Source of the DNA: Flavobacteriaceae bacterium
GTDB taxonomy: Bacteria > Bacteroidota > Bacteroidia > Flavobacteriales > Flavobacteriaceae
DNA: 64,000 nucleotides
NCBI GenBank assembly: GCA_018402135.1
Contig: JAGYJF010000005.1
Span: 530,680-594,679, forward strand
Direction of reading: 5' to 3'
Part shown: in pieces, positions 45,466 through 54,815 of the stretch
How positions within the stretch are numbered: the stretch's first letter is position 1
How the letters are laid out: the number at the start of each line of letters is the position of its first letter
Program-made: the position numbers and the translations under genes
Notes under the pieces: generated by a model
What the model saw: only the letters and a program-made list of their open reading frames with translations
What the model was told of the DNA's origin: nothing
The model's database searches: none

Positions 45466-45747
45466 TTAAAACACAGACTTGATTTTATCAAAGCCTTTCT
45501 TAAACTTATCGGATGTATCTGAAAATGCTTCTTTTGCTTCTTCCCACGTGTCTTCAGAGGCATTTTGTAAATCATTGTATTTAGCTTCTAATTCAAATTT
45601 TTGAGATTCCAATTCCTCTAGAGCGTTTTTGTATTTTTCTTTAGCCTCCTGCTTAGCGGATTCTTTTTCAGCTTTTAATTCGTTGATTTTAGCCGAAATT
45701 TCGTCAATTTTTTGATTTGCTTTTGCTTTGAATTCTTGTTTGTTCAT
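45466..45747 (-). CDS. Small coiled-coil stress protein (sll1863-like)
   Basis: 93 residues, nearly all one amphipathic helix rich in Lys and Glu (KIDEISAKINELKAEKESAK) with a shorter helix DTSDKFKKGFDKIKSVF. Similar proteins are annotated as sll1863-type stress response proteins. Neighbours include Dps and a DUF2254 protein. Role inferred from context only. Confidence 0.8.
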   Translation of the reverse strand: MNKQEFKAKANQKIDEISAKINELKAEKESAKQEAKEKYKNALEELESQKFELEAKYNDLQNASEDTWEEAKEAFSDTSDKFKKGFDKIKSVF

Positions 45748-45851
45748 TTCTTAAAAATTTAAGGGGTTAATTATTTGAATTTATGTAAAATAAGAAACTA
45801 CATTTAGGGAGTTTCGAATTATATGTTCCTTCTTAATATACGAATTTTTTT

Positions 45852-46259
45852 TTAATTCGATTTTATAAACTTGACCCTTGATATTTCTACACCGCTTGGT
45901 AAGCAATTACCTTCTTGATTTTCAGCGGTTATAAAAACTTCTACAGGTTGATAGGGAAACGAAGCTTTATAGGTTGATTTCACGGCATTTTCTTGTGTGA
46001 AATGTCCAACATTTCTTACCACTCCAGCGGTTGAAACGGCCCAAATAACATAAATTTTCATAGGGGGTTCAAGCCTTTCTGGAGCTGCAAGATTATTGGC
46101 CTCAAGGGTTACCAAATAATTTGGTTCTCCGTCTTTTTTAATTTCAGCGGTGATGTCTGCTGCGGGTGTTACTTCGGAAATCGGAAACTTAAAAGTTTCA
46201 GTGCATGAAGTCATTAAAGCAACCATGGTTGCAATTACAAAAAGTTTAATGGATTTCAT
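45852..46259 (-). CDS. Small lipoprotein
   Basis: 135 residues with signal and lipobox ATMVALMTSC (Cys19). The mature part is beta-rich (ITAEIKKDGEPNYLVTLEAN, IYVIWAVSTAG) and may form an Ig-like sandwich. No named family recognised. It is anchored in the envelope and lies between the coiled-coil gene and dps. Confidence 0.78.
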   Translation of the reverse strand: MKSIKLFVIATMVALMTSCTETFKFPISEVTPAADITAEIKKDGEPNYLVTLEANNLAAPERLEPPMKIYVIWAVSTAGVVRNVGHFTQENAVKSTYKASFPYQPVEVFITAENQEGNCLPSGVEISRVKFIKSN

Positions 46260-46356
46260 TTTATTAAGGTTTAGTTGTTATTTGTTTAAAACTTGAATTG
46301 ATATTTTGGGCTTCAAGTTGTTTAAACACTATAATTAGCGTTATTGCTCTAGGTTT

Positions 46357-46830
46357 TTATTTCACAAAAGAACTAAGCATCCAATGGCTTTTTTCTGTTC
46401 TCTTAATGTAAGCTATTAATAAATCTGAGGTCGCTAAATCGCCCTCTTTCGCGATTTTTTCGTGGGCATCAATACATAGCGAAATCAAGGTTTCAAAATC
46501 TTTTAAAATCTCTGTTGACATCTCTGCTGAGTTTAAAGAATTATCAGTTTCTTCAATGGTCGAGATGTCTAAATATTCTTTTAAAGTACTTACAGGTTTT
46601 TTTCCAAATACGCGTATCCGTTCTGCAATTTCATCTATTTGAAGTTTTACGGCATTGTATTCCAATTCAAAAAACTCGTGTAACTCAAAAAACGAATGCC
46701 CTTCAACGTTCCAATGATAATTTCTTAGCTTTTGATAATGTACGTGATAATTAGCTATTAATGTGTTTAAAGATTCTACAAGGTCTTTAGCTTGTTTGCT
46801 ATCGAAGCCTAATTTTTTATAATTTTTCAT
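46357..46830 (-). CDS. dps: Dps/ferritin-like DNA-protection protein
   Basis: 157 residues of four-helix ferritin-like fold. YHVHYQKLRNYHWNVEGHSF and FELHEFFELEYNAVKLQIDE provide the intersubunit ferroxidase ligands typical of Dps. It oxidises Fe(II) with peroxide and stores the iron in a 12-mer, protecting DNA. The N-terminal tail is short, with few lysines, so DNA binding may be weak. Confidence 0.93.
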   Translation of the reverse strand: MKNYKKLGFDSKQAKDLVESLNTLIANYHVHYQKLRNYHWNVEGHSFFELHEFFELEYNAVKLQIDEIAERIRVFGKKPVSTLKEYLDISTIEETDNSLNSAEMSTEILKDFETLISLCIDAHEKIAKEGDLATSDLLIAYIKRTEKSHWMLSSFVK

Positions 46831-46916
46831 ATTTAAAGTCTTAGTTATTTGTATTTAGCTTGTTAATAATTAAATTATTAATTGATAATATTGAAATGTC
46901 TTAGATCAACAATCAA

Positions 46917-47219
46917 TCATTTTGTATTGTCGTGTGTCTTTTTAGTTGGATACATCTCGTCAATAAATTCATTTATGTCACTGTTTGATTCTGTTCCATA
47001 AGCATTAATCAACATAATTTTACTGCTTCCATCTTTTTTGCTAATTGCGTAAAGAATACTATTGTCTCCTGGATTGGTTTGGCCCTCAAAGCGATAAAAA
47101 TCGTCGATTTCCCATTCTGAGGGATTTAATAATTTTATCTTATCCGTAGGAATGTTTGTGTCATAACCTTTTTCGGTTAGTTGGTTCATAACTTGTGATA
47201 GTGTTTTTCGTGTGGACAT
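46917..47219 (-). CDS. Conserved 100-residue protein (often labelled PRPP synthetase-like)
   Basis: MSTRKTLSQVMNQLTEKGYD and IDDFYRFEGQTNPGDNSILY match a Bacteroidota family of about 100 residues that databases sometimes call phosphoribosylpyrophosphate synthetase. It is far too short for that enzyme (over 300 residues) and lacks its PRPP motif, so the label is likely wrong. Function unknown; stress-gene neighbourhood. Confidence 0.75.
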   Translation of the reverse strand: MSTRKTLSQVMNQLTEKGYDTNIPTDKIKLLNPSEWEIDDFYRFEGQTNPGDNSILYAISKKDGSSKIMLINAYGTESNSDINEFIDEMYPTKKTHDNTK

Positions 47220-47813
47220 GTTTTTTTAGATTAATTCTGTTTAACGATTTGAATAAGTCTAATGATTTGCTTAAACTTATTTGATTTTAAGTAGTTATTG
47301 GTTGGTAAATTTCGATGCAACTATTCTTGATGGCTCATTTTTATGATGCCCAACCAAAACTTTACTTTGATGATTCTACTGTTGGAAAGTAGTAAAGCAA
47401 TCGGATAATTGTAAAGTTAAACAAATGATTTTTAATATTTAAGGTTTTAGGCAGAAAACATTCATACTTTCTAAAATATTTCACCCTTTTTTGTTGCAGT
47501 AACGCCAAAAATATTTTAGTATCCCATTACTACCAATAATTATCAAAATAGACCTACAAATCTATAAACCTTAACTGTGAAATATGTAAGACATAGCATT
47601 TATTATATGACATAATTTTCTTTAACTTTTCCACTTTTACAACGAAAAATTAAATGTCTAGTAAGCTTAAAAATTAGCGATTAGTTTTAATTCAAACTAC
47701 TTTGTTAGGTTGTACAATTAGATAAAAAATGCTATGGTTAATTTGTATAAAAGCTTTATATTTTAAAACTAAATATAGAAACAGTATTAAAAATTTGATT
47801 ACAAATGAGAATT
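47220..47813. other. Intergenic region, no supportable gene
   Basis: About 590 bp of low-GC sequence with stops in all frames. It separates divergent transcription units and should hold two promoters. I see no clear repeat, RNA gene or coding remnant. Confidence 0.55.
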
Positions 47814-48250
47814 ATGGAAAATTTCACACACGAGTCTAGTGTTAATAAGCTAAAGAACTTAATTAAAAAAAACAACATTTGTCTGTTTTTATTGATCTAA
47901 AAACTGACGATGGTTTCAGTTGCAGCCCCATGCAGGCGCTGCATATATGCGAACAAGGAAATATTTGGTTTTTAAGTGATATTAATAGTGAAAAAAATAG
48001 TGCTATCAAAAAGGGTAACCATGTCCAACTATTTTTTTCACACCCAGAAAGTAATAGTTTTTTTATTGTAAATGGTCGCGCAGAAATATCTATTGATCCT
48101 GAAAAAATTGAAGAATTATGGGAGCCAGTGGCAAAAGATTGGTTTAAAGAAGGCAAAGATGATCCCAGTATTTCGATTATTAAAGTCGAACCTCAAATGG
48201 CATATTATTGGGATACTAACAGTAAAAAAATGATTAGTTTTTTTAAGTAA
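47814..48250 (+). pseudogene. Pyridoxamine 5'-phosphate oxidase-like protein (general stress protein 26 type), frameshifted
   Basis: The ATG at 47814 gives MENFTHESSVNKLKNLIKKN followed by NICLF, then stops. The rest of the domain continues in another frame from about 47885: IDLKTDDG, HICEQGNIWFLSDINSEKNS, VQLFFSHPESNSFFIVNGRA and VEPQMAYYW. One T added to the T5 run at 47886-47890 would restore a normal protein of about 145 residues. Intact relatives bind FMN or F420 and respond to general stress. Either a real inactivating deletion or a homopolymer sequencing error. Confidence 0.85.
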
Positions 48251-48644
48251 ATCATAGTTCTTTATAGAAACCTTAAAGGCTAAATTAGGTTTGTGATATT
48301 TATAAGATAGCATCATGGAAGATAGAAGCTCTTATTGAAGGTTGTGCTTATCAAGGCGTCAATTTAAGGTATTGTACTATTAACCTCTAAAAGAGGTTCA
48401 GAAACTAGAATTATAGCTTTTGCATTTTTTACTTTTATTGGCCTTATCTGCTCATGTCTGATTTACTGACTTCAAAAGCAATTAATTTCACTTTTATAAT
48501 TGACCAATTTGCAGGATGTAAATCGTATTATCCAGCAAATTCCATAGATATATATGCAACAAAAGAGTCTTTTGGTTATATTTAGATACTACTAACAAAA
48601 TACAAATTGTATTTTTTGAAATTAATAACTTATTTTTAAAGCTT
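48251..48644. other. Intergenic region with two hairpins
   Basis: About 390 bp without a gene. AACCTCT/AGAGGTT forms a short hairpin near 48380-48396. A longer one at 48506-48541 pairs AATTTGCAGGAT with ATCCAGCAAATT (one A-A mismatch) around a 12-base loop. The latter lies about 100 bp before the AI-2E family gene and lacks a T run, so it could be a regulator site or an RNA structure rather than a terminator. Confidence 0.5.
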
Positions 48645-49757
48645 ATGAGACTGTCTTTCCAAAATTTATTTTTCGTATTGGCTTTCATATTTGGTTTATT
48701 TGCTGTTTTGGTTGTTGCAAAAACAGTACTTATACCGCTAAGTTTGGCGTTGTTGCTGTCATTTATATTATATCCGATAGTTAAACGATTGGAAAAATGG
48801 GGCTTAAATAAACTTTTTTCTGCCTTCATTACATTGTTGGTATTATTTGCATTAATAGGAGGAAGTATCACCTTGTTTTCTACTGAAATAATGAGTCTTT
48901 CAAACAAGTTTCAGGATTTTACAGGAAAAATCATGAATACACTTACAGAGGCTGTTGTATTTGTAAATCGGAATATAAATTTTGTAGATGGACTACAACG
49001 TGAGGAACTTTTAGAGGAAGGTAAAGAATACCTTAAAGAATCGTCTGGGACCTTAATTCAAAATACTTTTAGTGGTACAGCATCATTTTTTACAGGGTTA
49101 ATTTCTACCATTATTTTTACATTTTTATTTTTAATTTATCGAGAAGGACTAACAAAAGCAATTGTTGCATTTGGTGATGATAAGAATAAAGTTAAAATTT
49201 TTAGAATGCTCAAAAATATTCAGAGTGTTGGAAAACAATACCTTTCTGGTATGTTTTTGTTAATTTTAATTTTGGGATGTGCCAATAGTTTAGGCCTGCT
49301 TATTATTGGAATTGATAGCCCATTTTTCTTTGGCTTTTTAGCAGCAGTTTTATCTATTATTCCATTTGTAGGTACCACCATAGGTGCTATTATTCCTGTA
49401 CTTTATGCCTTTATGACTTCGGATTCGTTGTGGATTCCCATTGCCGTTATTATTTTATTTTGGGCAATTCAAATTATTGAAAGCAATTTTTTAAATCCAA
49501 AAATAGTAGGTAGTAGTTTAAATGTTAATGCCTTAGCAGCAATTTTGAGTTTATTAATAGGGGCATCGGTTTGGGGTGTTGCGGGTATGGTTTTGTTTCT
49601 TCCGTTTGCCGCGATTCTAAAGGTAGTATGCGAAGAATTTGATGATTTACAACCTATTGCTATGCTAATAAGCGACGATATTTCTAGTAACACCAGCAAG
49701 AAATCTGATAGTTTCAAATGGATTGAAACCATTAAAGGTTGGTTTAAGAAAAATTAG
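48645..49757 (+). CDS. AI-2E/PerM family transporter-like membrane protein
   Basis: 370 residues with about eight helices. AKTVLIPLSLALLLSFILYP at the N-terminus, FGFLAAVLSIIPFVGTTIGA and ESNFLNPKIVGSSLNVNALA are family hallmarks. Members export AI-2 or act as sodium-proton antiporters; the substrate is not clear here. It sits downstream of the broken PPOX gene and next to a sensor kinase. Confidence 0.92.
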   Translation: MRLSFQNLFFVLAFIFGLFAVLVVAKTVLIPLSLALLLSFILYPIVKRLEKWGLNKLFSAFITLLVLFALIGGSITLFSTEIMSLSNKFQDFTGKIMNTLTEAVVFVNRNINFVDGLQREELLEEGKEYLKESSGTLIQNTFSGTASFFTGLISTIIFTFLFLIYREGLTKAIVAFGDDKNKVKIFRMLKNIQSVGKQYLSGMFLLILILGCANSLGLLIIGIDSPFFFGFLAAVLSIIPFVGTTIGAIIPVLYAFMTSDSLWIPIAVIILFWAIQIIESNFLNPKIVGSSLNVNALAAILSLLIGASVWGVAGMVLFLPFAAILKVVCEEFDDLQPIAMLISDDISSNTSKKSDSFKWIETIKGWFKKN

Positions 49758-50075
49758 TTTTAAACTACACTATTCCAAATCAGTCTAAAAAAACTATTTC
49801 TGCATTTAAATTAATAAGACTATTATTCAATACCCAATCTAATCCTTTTTAGTTCGGTAAATTTATTCCCGTCAAGGTGGGTTTATATAAGATCTACAAT
49901 TAAATCTAAACCAGAATTTCAATCGCTTTATCTTGCTTAGAATTATTTTGTTTTGTAATCTTTCTCACGTGAGACGATTGCTATTTACTATAACAGTTAA
50001 GCTAACTTATATTAAATAAACTAGTTATATGTAAATTGTATAACAATTTGATGAGATTGTGCAACGCAATTAAAA
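49758..50075. other. Intergenic region upstream of the sensor kinase
   Basis: About 320 bp with no gene. A perfect 12-bp palindrome TCTCACGTGAGA lies at 49963-49974 and could be a regulator site. Nothing else is evident. Confidence 0.5.
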
Positions 50076-51326
50076 ATGAAAAGAATACATTCGTTTCGTA
50101 TACAGACCTACTTACAACGTTTAGAACCATTGAACATGATAAATCAACAAGATATTAATAATTTTATTCAAGAACAATACGTACCAGATGCTGAAATCTG
50201 CAGCCAAATTATTGATAGTTTAAAAGATTACTCTATATTAACAGTTGACAAAAATTTAAAAATAAATAGTTGGAACTCGGGAGCGGAAAAAATTTTTCAA
50301 TACACCAAAGAAGAAATTATTGGAAAACCGTTCGAAATAATCTTCACCAAAGAGGATAAAAAAAATGGGATTCCCAAGATGGAAATTGAAAAGGCTTTAA
50401 GCGAAGGAAAATCTACAGATATTAGATGGCATTTGTGTAAAGATAGTACAACCTTTTACGCTGACGGATTGGTATTTCCGTTAAATATTAAGGAAGACGA
50501 AGTGATGGGCTTTGTAAAGATATTACGTGATATTACAGCTCGAAAGGCCTCGGAAGATGCCATAAAAAAGTACGCTCGAGAACTGGAAGATTTAAATAAG
50601 CATAAAGAAACGGTCCTAGCTATTTTATCACATGATTTAAGAAGCCCACTGTCAGGAATCATTCAAGGCACCGAATATTTGAAATTGAATTACTACACAT
50701 TAGAACCCGAATTTATTATAGAGCTATTAGAAGAACTGCATCAGGCGTCCATAAACGAATTAAATATGTTGGATTATTTGGTAGAATGGGCCCGAATAAA
50801 ATACGCTGCCGAAGCTTTTGCTCCCGCTAAAATAGATCTTATAGATTATGTAAAAAAAGTTTTTGAGTCTCTAAAGGAAACAGCCTCGATAAATGCCGTG
50901 AGTTTTCATAATAACATTGAAGAAGATAGCAGTGTTTATGCCGATGGAAAAATGTTGATTTCTATTTTACAGAATATAGTGTCGAATGCCATTAAAAATT
51001 CACACAGCGGTGGTACGATTACGATATCTGCAAAGAAATCTAAAAAAATGATTATTGTAGAAATTAAAGATACCGGCAAAGGCATGACGAAAGAAATACA
51101 AGACAAACTTTTTACACCCGAAATTATAACACTTTCTAAATCGGTAGAAGAAAGTAAAGGTGCTGGTATCGGACTGATACTGGTGAAAATTTTTCTTGAA
51201 CGCAATGGTGGACACATTTGGGTGGAAAGTGAAGAAGGTAACGGTTCTACATTCTATTTCACTTTGCCAATCGATAAACCATTAGCAAAAGAAAATATTT
51301 TATTGGGTGCGGTTAAGAAAACTTAG
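50076..51326 (+). CDS. PAS-domain sensor histidine kinase
   Basis: 416 residues, no membrane helix, so cytoplasmic. A PAS domain (about 45-160) has LKINSWNSGAEKIFQYTKEE and a PAC-type FVKILRDITARK end. A coiled linker leads to the HisKA phosphorylation site ILSHDLRSPLSGIIQGTEYL and an HATPase domain with NIVSNAIKNS, DTGKGM, GAGIGLILVKIF and GSTFYFTLP. The start may instead be the ATG at 50136 (MINQQDINN). There is no adjacent response regulator, so the partner is elsewhere. Confidence 0.92.
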   Translation: MKRIHSFRIQTYLQRLEPLNMINQQDINNFIQEQYVPDAEICSQIIDSLKDYSILTVDKNLKINSWNSGAEKIFQYTKEEIIGKPFEIIFTKEDKKNGIPKMEIEKALSEGKSTDIRWHLCKDSTTFYADGLVFPLNIKEDEVMGFVKILRDITARKASEDAIKKYARELEDLNKHKETVLAILSHDLRSPLSGIIQGTEYLKLNYYTLEPEFIIELLEELHQASINELNMLDYLVEWARIKYAAEAFAPAKIDLIDYVKKVFESLKETASINAVSFHNNIEEDSSVYADGKMLISILQNIVSNAIKNSHSGGTITISAKKSKKMIIVEIKDTGKGMTKEIQDKLFTPEIITLSKSVEESKGAGIGLILVKIFLERNGGHIWVESEEGNGSTFYFTLPIDKPLAKENILLGAVKKT

Positions 51327-51344
51327 GGTTCAAAAATATAAATC

Positions 51345-51665
51345 TATTTCATAGTTTTCATATCTATAGCTGTAAAAACACTGTCAATGGGTTCCGATAA
51401 TTCTATCTTGTTACCTTCTATATTTTGAACACGTTAATTAATCATGAATTCTATTTTGGAAGGTCCGAAATAATAGCTTCCATGCTGAAACGGACTCCAC
51501 TTTAGGTAGTTAATCTCTTCTGGTTTGTTGGCGTTTCTAAACTCAAAACTAGAACCCCATTGATTCACTTCTAGTCCTAAATTTTGGGCGTACCATTCCT
51601 TAATTTTTTCTGGATTTTCAGAAAAAACTAAGAGACCAACAATTTCTCTTACTTTAGGGATTTAG
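51345..51665 (-). pseudogene. VOC (glyoxalase/bleomycin-resistance-like) pseudogene
   Basis: The minus strand encodes VREIVGLLVFSENPEKIKEW, YAQNLGLEVNQWGSSFEFRN and HGSYYFGPSKIEFMIN, then a TAA. In frame beyond it follow RVQNIEG and, directly, NKIELSEPIDSVF. In intact VOC proteins about 30 residues lie between these last two segments, so there is both a nonsense codon and an internal deletion, and no start codon before the first strand. It is a decayed gene. Confidence 0.8.
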
Positions 51666-51812
51666 TTACTTGAAGAATTAGAATCGTTTTGTAATGAAGT
51701 TTTTTGCGTTAGATAGATTCTCATTATGGTTTACAAATATTAAATAATTAGAAATCAGTTACCTAATTAGTTCAATTTAATCATTTAGATATTTCTACAA
51801 ATCTTCTTTATT

Positions 51813-54521
51813 TTACCCTGTATTTTTCAAGCCACTTGAAATTGAATTAATAATACTTAGTAATTTGGTAAGTATTTTTTCTTTTTCTAGGCTGTTTCCA
51901 TCATCAATACTTCGCCAAAGTTTGAGATATTTAATATGGAGTTTATGAAGCATTACTAATTTGTGATCCCTCCATTCTAAGTTGTCGTATTGTCCATCTC
52001 TTCTAACGGTGGCGGGTATCTCAAAAAGTTCTTCAATCATGTTAAAACCATCGTTGTAATCGGTTAAAATCTTTTGCATGAATAGCTTACGTTCTTCTGT
52101 ATGGTCATCTAGTTCAGCGTATAATTGCATCATGTCCACATTAGACAATATCAAATTAGTTTCAGTTTGTATCATTAAAAACTTAAAGAAATTCCATTCC
52201 TCAATACAGTGTTTTAAATCGTTAAAAGCCTCTGGTTTTTCCTTTTTAAGTTGCTTTAAAGCAGCGCCAAGTCCATACCATCCTGTAATGGATATTCTAG
52301 ACAAATTCCAGCTAAACACCCAAGGAATTGCCCTTAGATCATTTAAAGTTCTGGTGCCAGTACGTCTCGCTGGTCTAGAACCAATTTTGCTTTGTTCTAA
52401 GGCATCGATGCAGGTTGCTTTTCCATAGAAATCAATAAAGCCTGGGGTTTCTATTAAGTCTCTGTAATGCTCAAATGATTTTTGAGCCAAAAATTCCATA
52501 GTCTCTAATGGATAGTTGGTCTTGTCTTTATTTATTTTACTTAGTATGCTTTGTTTAGCAACGCCAGAACTTAAGGCATTTAAATTATAGGTTGCCGTCA
52601 TAGGATTACCAAAAAGTTGGGCAATGGTCTCACCTTGAACCGTAATCTTAAAAGTTTTGTTTACAGAATGTAAAGGCATACTTTCTAAAAAGCGGTGGTA
52701 CTTTCCGCCCCCTCGGCTTATGGTGCCGCCAGCACCGTGAAAAAAGTAAACTTCTGTGTTATGTTTTCTGCCTATTGCGGAGAGTTCTTTTTCTGCTTTA
52801 TATAAATTCCATTTGCTTGCAATTGTGCCACCATCTTTGTTGCTGTCGCTATAGCCTAGCATAACTTCCTGTTTATTTAAAACCAGCGACGAACGTTGTT
52901 TGGTTATAGAATGTTGAAGAAACTTTTCTAATATTTCAGGACCATTGTGCAAATCGTCTATGGTTTCTAACAATGGTACCACCTTGATATTGGTATTTAA
53001 TAATTGCGTTTCGCGCATTAAAAAATACACGACTAACAAATCACTGAGGTTTCTGGTCATGCTCACAATAAACGATCCAATCCCATCCGATCCGTAAAGA
53101 TTGATGTGATTACGAACCACTCTTAAACAATCTAGCACATTATCGGCTTCAGTACCATAAGAAACTGTGATGTCTGTTATAAGTGAATGACCTTCTAAAA
53201 TCTTATTTAAATAAGTAACACGTTTTTCTTCGTTCCAATTTTCGAAATCAAAATCTTTCTCTCCATTAGCTTTTAGTATTTGTGATATGGCTTTGTCGTG
53301 AAAAGCGCTGTTTTGCCTGATATCTAATTTTGCTAAATGAAATCCAAAACAATGTACTGTGCGTTCAATTGGGAACAGTAAATCCTCTGATAAGCCTTTT
53401 AAGCCATTATCAACAAGAATGTTTCTCAGCAATTTAAGATCATCGGCCAGTGCTTTACTGGATATGTAATGTGTATTGGTGTCTGTATTTTTTTCTGAAA
53501 TGGTATGCTCTAATTGTAATAAAACCAAACTCACATATTGTCGCCAAGGTTCGTAAGGATTTCTTAATATAGCTTTCTTGCCAGCTGTTCCCATGGATTT
53601 TGATTTTTTTTCAATGGCCTCGGACAATAAAAATGGCACAGGATTACTAATAGCCGATACCGAAAGTTTGCTGGCTAAAATCAATAATTGTGACTTAATC
53701 AGTGATAACGCATTTTTTCTGTGAAGCAGAAGTGTTTCTTGCGTGATGCTTGGCGTCACAAACGGATGACCGTCTCGGTCGCCACCAACCCAACTGCCAA
53801 AGTTTATCTTTGGAAAAAAATCTGGATTTTTAACTTTCTCTGGATTTAAGCCCATTTCAATCCAAGAACCCTTCAGTTGTTGATCACTTTTCTCTAACAC
53901 AGTTGGGAATACTTTGCTTAAATAATAAAGGGTATTCGCTCTTTCGTCTCGAATGCTTGGTTTCTCCAAGTAAATTTCACCAGTTCGCCACCAGCGTTCT
54001 AAAACATTGATGATTTTTTCTCTAAGCGTATTTTGTTCTAGTTTGCTAAGCGATAGTATCTCGCGTTCTACCAAAAGCAAGTATAGTTCTCTGTGGATTT
54101 CAATGACAGTAACCCTTTTTGCTTCAGTTGGGTGTGCCGTTAATACTGGAATCACGCTAGTTTGTGAAATGGCATTGAGCATAGCATCTTCTGAAACGCC
54201 TGCCTCTTTCCATATTTTAAAGGCTTCTGCCCAAGAGCCGCGAATGGAAGTGATGTGTTCTTGATTTTCCATTTTTCTCCTGTATTGGGTGGCACCATTT
54301 TCTTCAACCAATGTCATTAATTGAAAGTAAATGCTCAAGGCTTGTATTACCTTGTCAATGGCAATGGTATCATCCTCTATTTCAGAATAATGTTTTTGGT
54401 TGTAATGTATGAGAGGTATGAGCTTGGTTTCACCAATTCTAGTGAGCATCTCCTCATAACAACCAATTATAAAATGTCTGTCGTCTATGATTTTTTGGAA
54501 TGGACTTTTTTCTTTATTCAT
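51813..54521 (-). CDS. ppc: Phosphoenolpyruvate carboxylase
   Basis: 902 residues. Carboxylates PEP to oxaloacetate, replenishing the TCA cycle. TSVIPVLTAHPTEAKRVTVI carries the first catalytic histidine, FGSWVGGDRDGHPFVTPSIT and MLGYSDSNKDGGTIASKWNL are the PEP and metal regions. The flexible loop reads FFHGAGGTISRGGG, with alanine where most PEP carboxylases have the first arginine of HGRGG; the second arginine is kept. The C-terminus is NTG-type as in the family. Single gene. Confidence 0.95.
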   Translation of the reverse strand: MNKEKSPFQKIIDDRHFIIGCYEEMLTRIGETKLIPLIHYNQKHYSEIEDDTIAIDKVIQALSIYFQLMTLVEENGATQYRRKMENQEHITSIRGSWAEAFKIWKEAGVSEDAMLNAISQTSVIPVLTAHPTEAKRVTVIEIHRELYLLLVEREILSLSKLEQNTLREKIINVLERWWRTGEIYLEKPSIRDERANTLYYLSKVFPTVLEKSDQQLKGSWIEMGLNPEKVKNPDFFPKINFGSWVGGDRDGHPFVTPSITQETLLLHRKNALSLIKSQLLILASKLSVSAISNPVPFLLSEAIEKKSKSMGTAGKKAILRNPYEPWRQYVSLVLLQLEHTISEKNTDTNTHYISSKALADDLKLLRNILVDNGLKGLSEDLLFPIERTVHCFGFHLAKLDIRQNSAFHDKAISQILKANGEKDFDFENWNEEKRVTYLNKILEGHSLITDITVSYGTEADNVLDCLRVVRNHINLYGSDGIGSFIVSMTRNLSDLLVVYFLMRETQLLNTNIKVVPLLETIDDLHNGPEILEKFLQHSITKQRSSLVLNKQEVMLGYSDSNKDGGTIASKWNLYKAEKELSAIGRKHNTEVYFFHGAGGTISRGGGKYHRFLESMPLHSVNKTFKITVQGETIAQLFGNPMTATYNLNALSSGVAKQSILSKINKDKTNYPLETMEFLAQKSFEHYRDLIETPGFIDFYGKATCIDALEQSKIGSRPARRTGTRTLNDLRAIPWVFSWNLSRISITGWYGLGAALKQLKKEKPEAFNDLKHCIEEWNFFKFLMIQTETNLILSNVDMMQLYAELDDHTEERKLFMQKILTDYNDGFNMIEELFEIPATVRRDGQYDNLEWRDHKLVMLHKLHIKYLKLWRSIDDGNSLEKEKILTKLLSIINSISSGLKNTG

Positions 54522-54623
54522 GATTCAGGCACCTTTAATTTTCTTTTAAATATGTACCTACAAGGAACAAAAACTTTGCGACTTGTTAAAATAAATAACA
54601 CCTTATTTAAGCCTGAAAAACGT

Positions 54624-54756
54624 TTATAAATTCGATTTATGCTGTCCGCCATCAACCGATAAACAAGTCCCAGTTACCCGGCTTGCACAGGGCGATACAA
54701 TAAACGTAGCTACTTTGCCAATTTTCTCCGGAGTTCCCAATCTTCCTGACGGTAAA
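54624..54756 (-). pseudogene. C-terminal fragment of a short-chain dehydrogenase
   Basis: Only the last 44 residues remain: SGRLGTPEKIGKVATFIVSP and VTGTCLSVDGGQHKSNL, the typical C-terminus of a classical SDR. The homology ends exactly at a GTTAGC core that opens the palindromic element at 54757, so the gene was cut at the edge of the cassette-like array. The apparent reading frame runs on into the palindrome, but that part is not SDR sequence. Confidence 0.85.
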
Positions 54757-54815
54757 GAGCTAACGTTTTGACGCTTGGCGAAGGTGGCGATTTCCACCAG
54801 CAGCACCAGCTTACA
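54757..54815. repeat. Left half of attC-like palindrome F, interrupted by IS110 DNA
   Basis: CTAACGTTTTGACGCTTGGC at 54756 onward matches the left arm of element C (TAACGTTTTGGCGCTTGGC at 57962). The arm is followed within 60 bp by transposase sequence. The expected right terminus is found beyond that remnant, at 55235-55243 (GTTGGCAAC). Confidence 0.65.

Noticed and set aside
45357..45575. Minus-strand 72-codon frame overlapping the coiled-coil gene
   Set aside because: Overlaps the well-supported coiled-coil gene in another frame and has low-complexity sequence.
46917..47219. Annotation as phosphoribosylpyrophosphate synthetase
   Set aside because: At 100 residues the protein is a third of the enzyme's length and has none of its motifs; the database name appears to be a propagated error.
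54321..54629. Plus-strand 102-codon frame opposite the start of ppc
   Set aside because: It is antisense to the ppc N-terminus and its promoter region, and has no family features.
54757..54806. Apparent N-terminal extension of the SDR fragment (IATFAKRQNV)
   Set aside because: These codons are the left arm of palindrome F, not SDR coding sequence.
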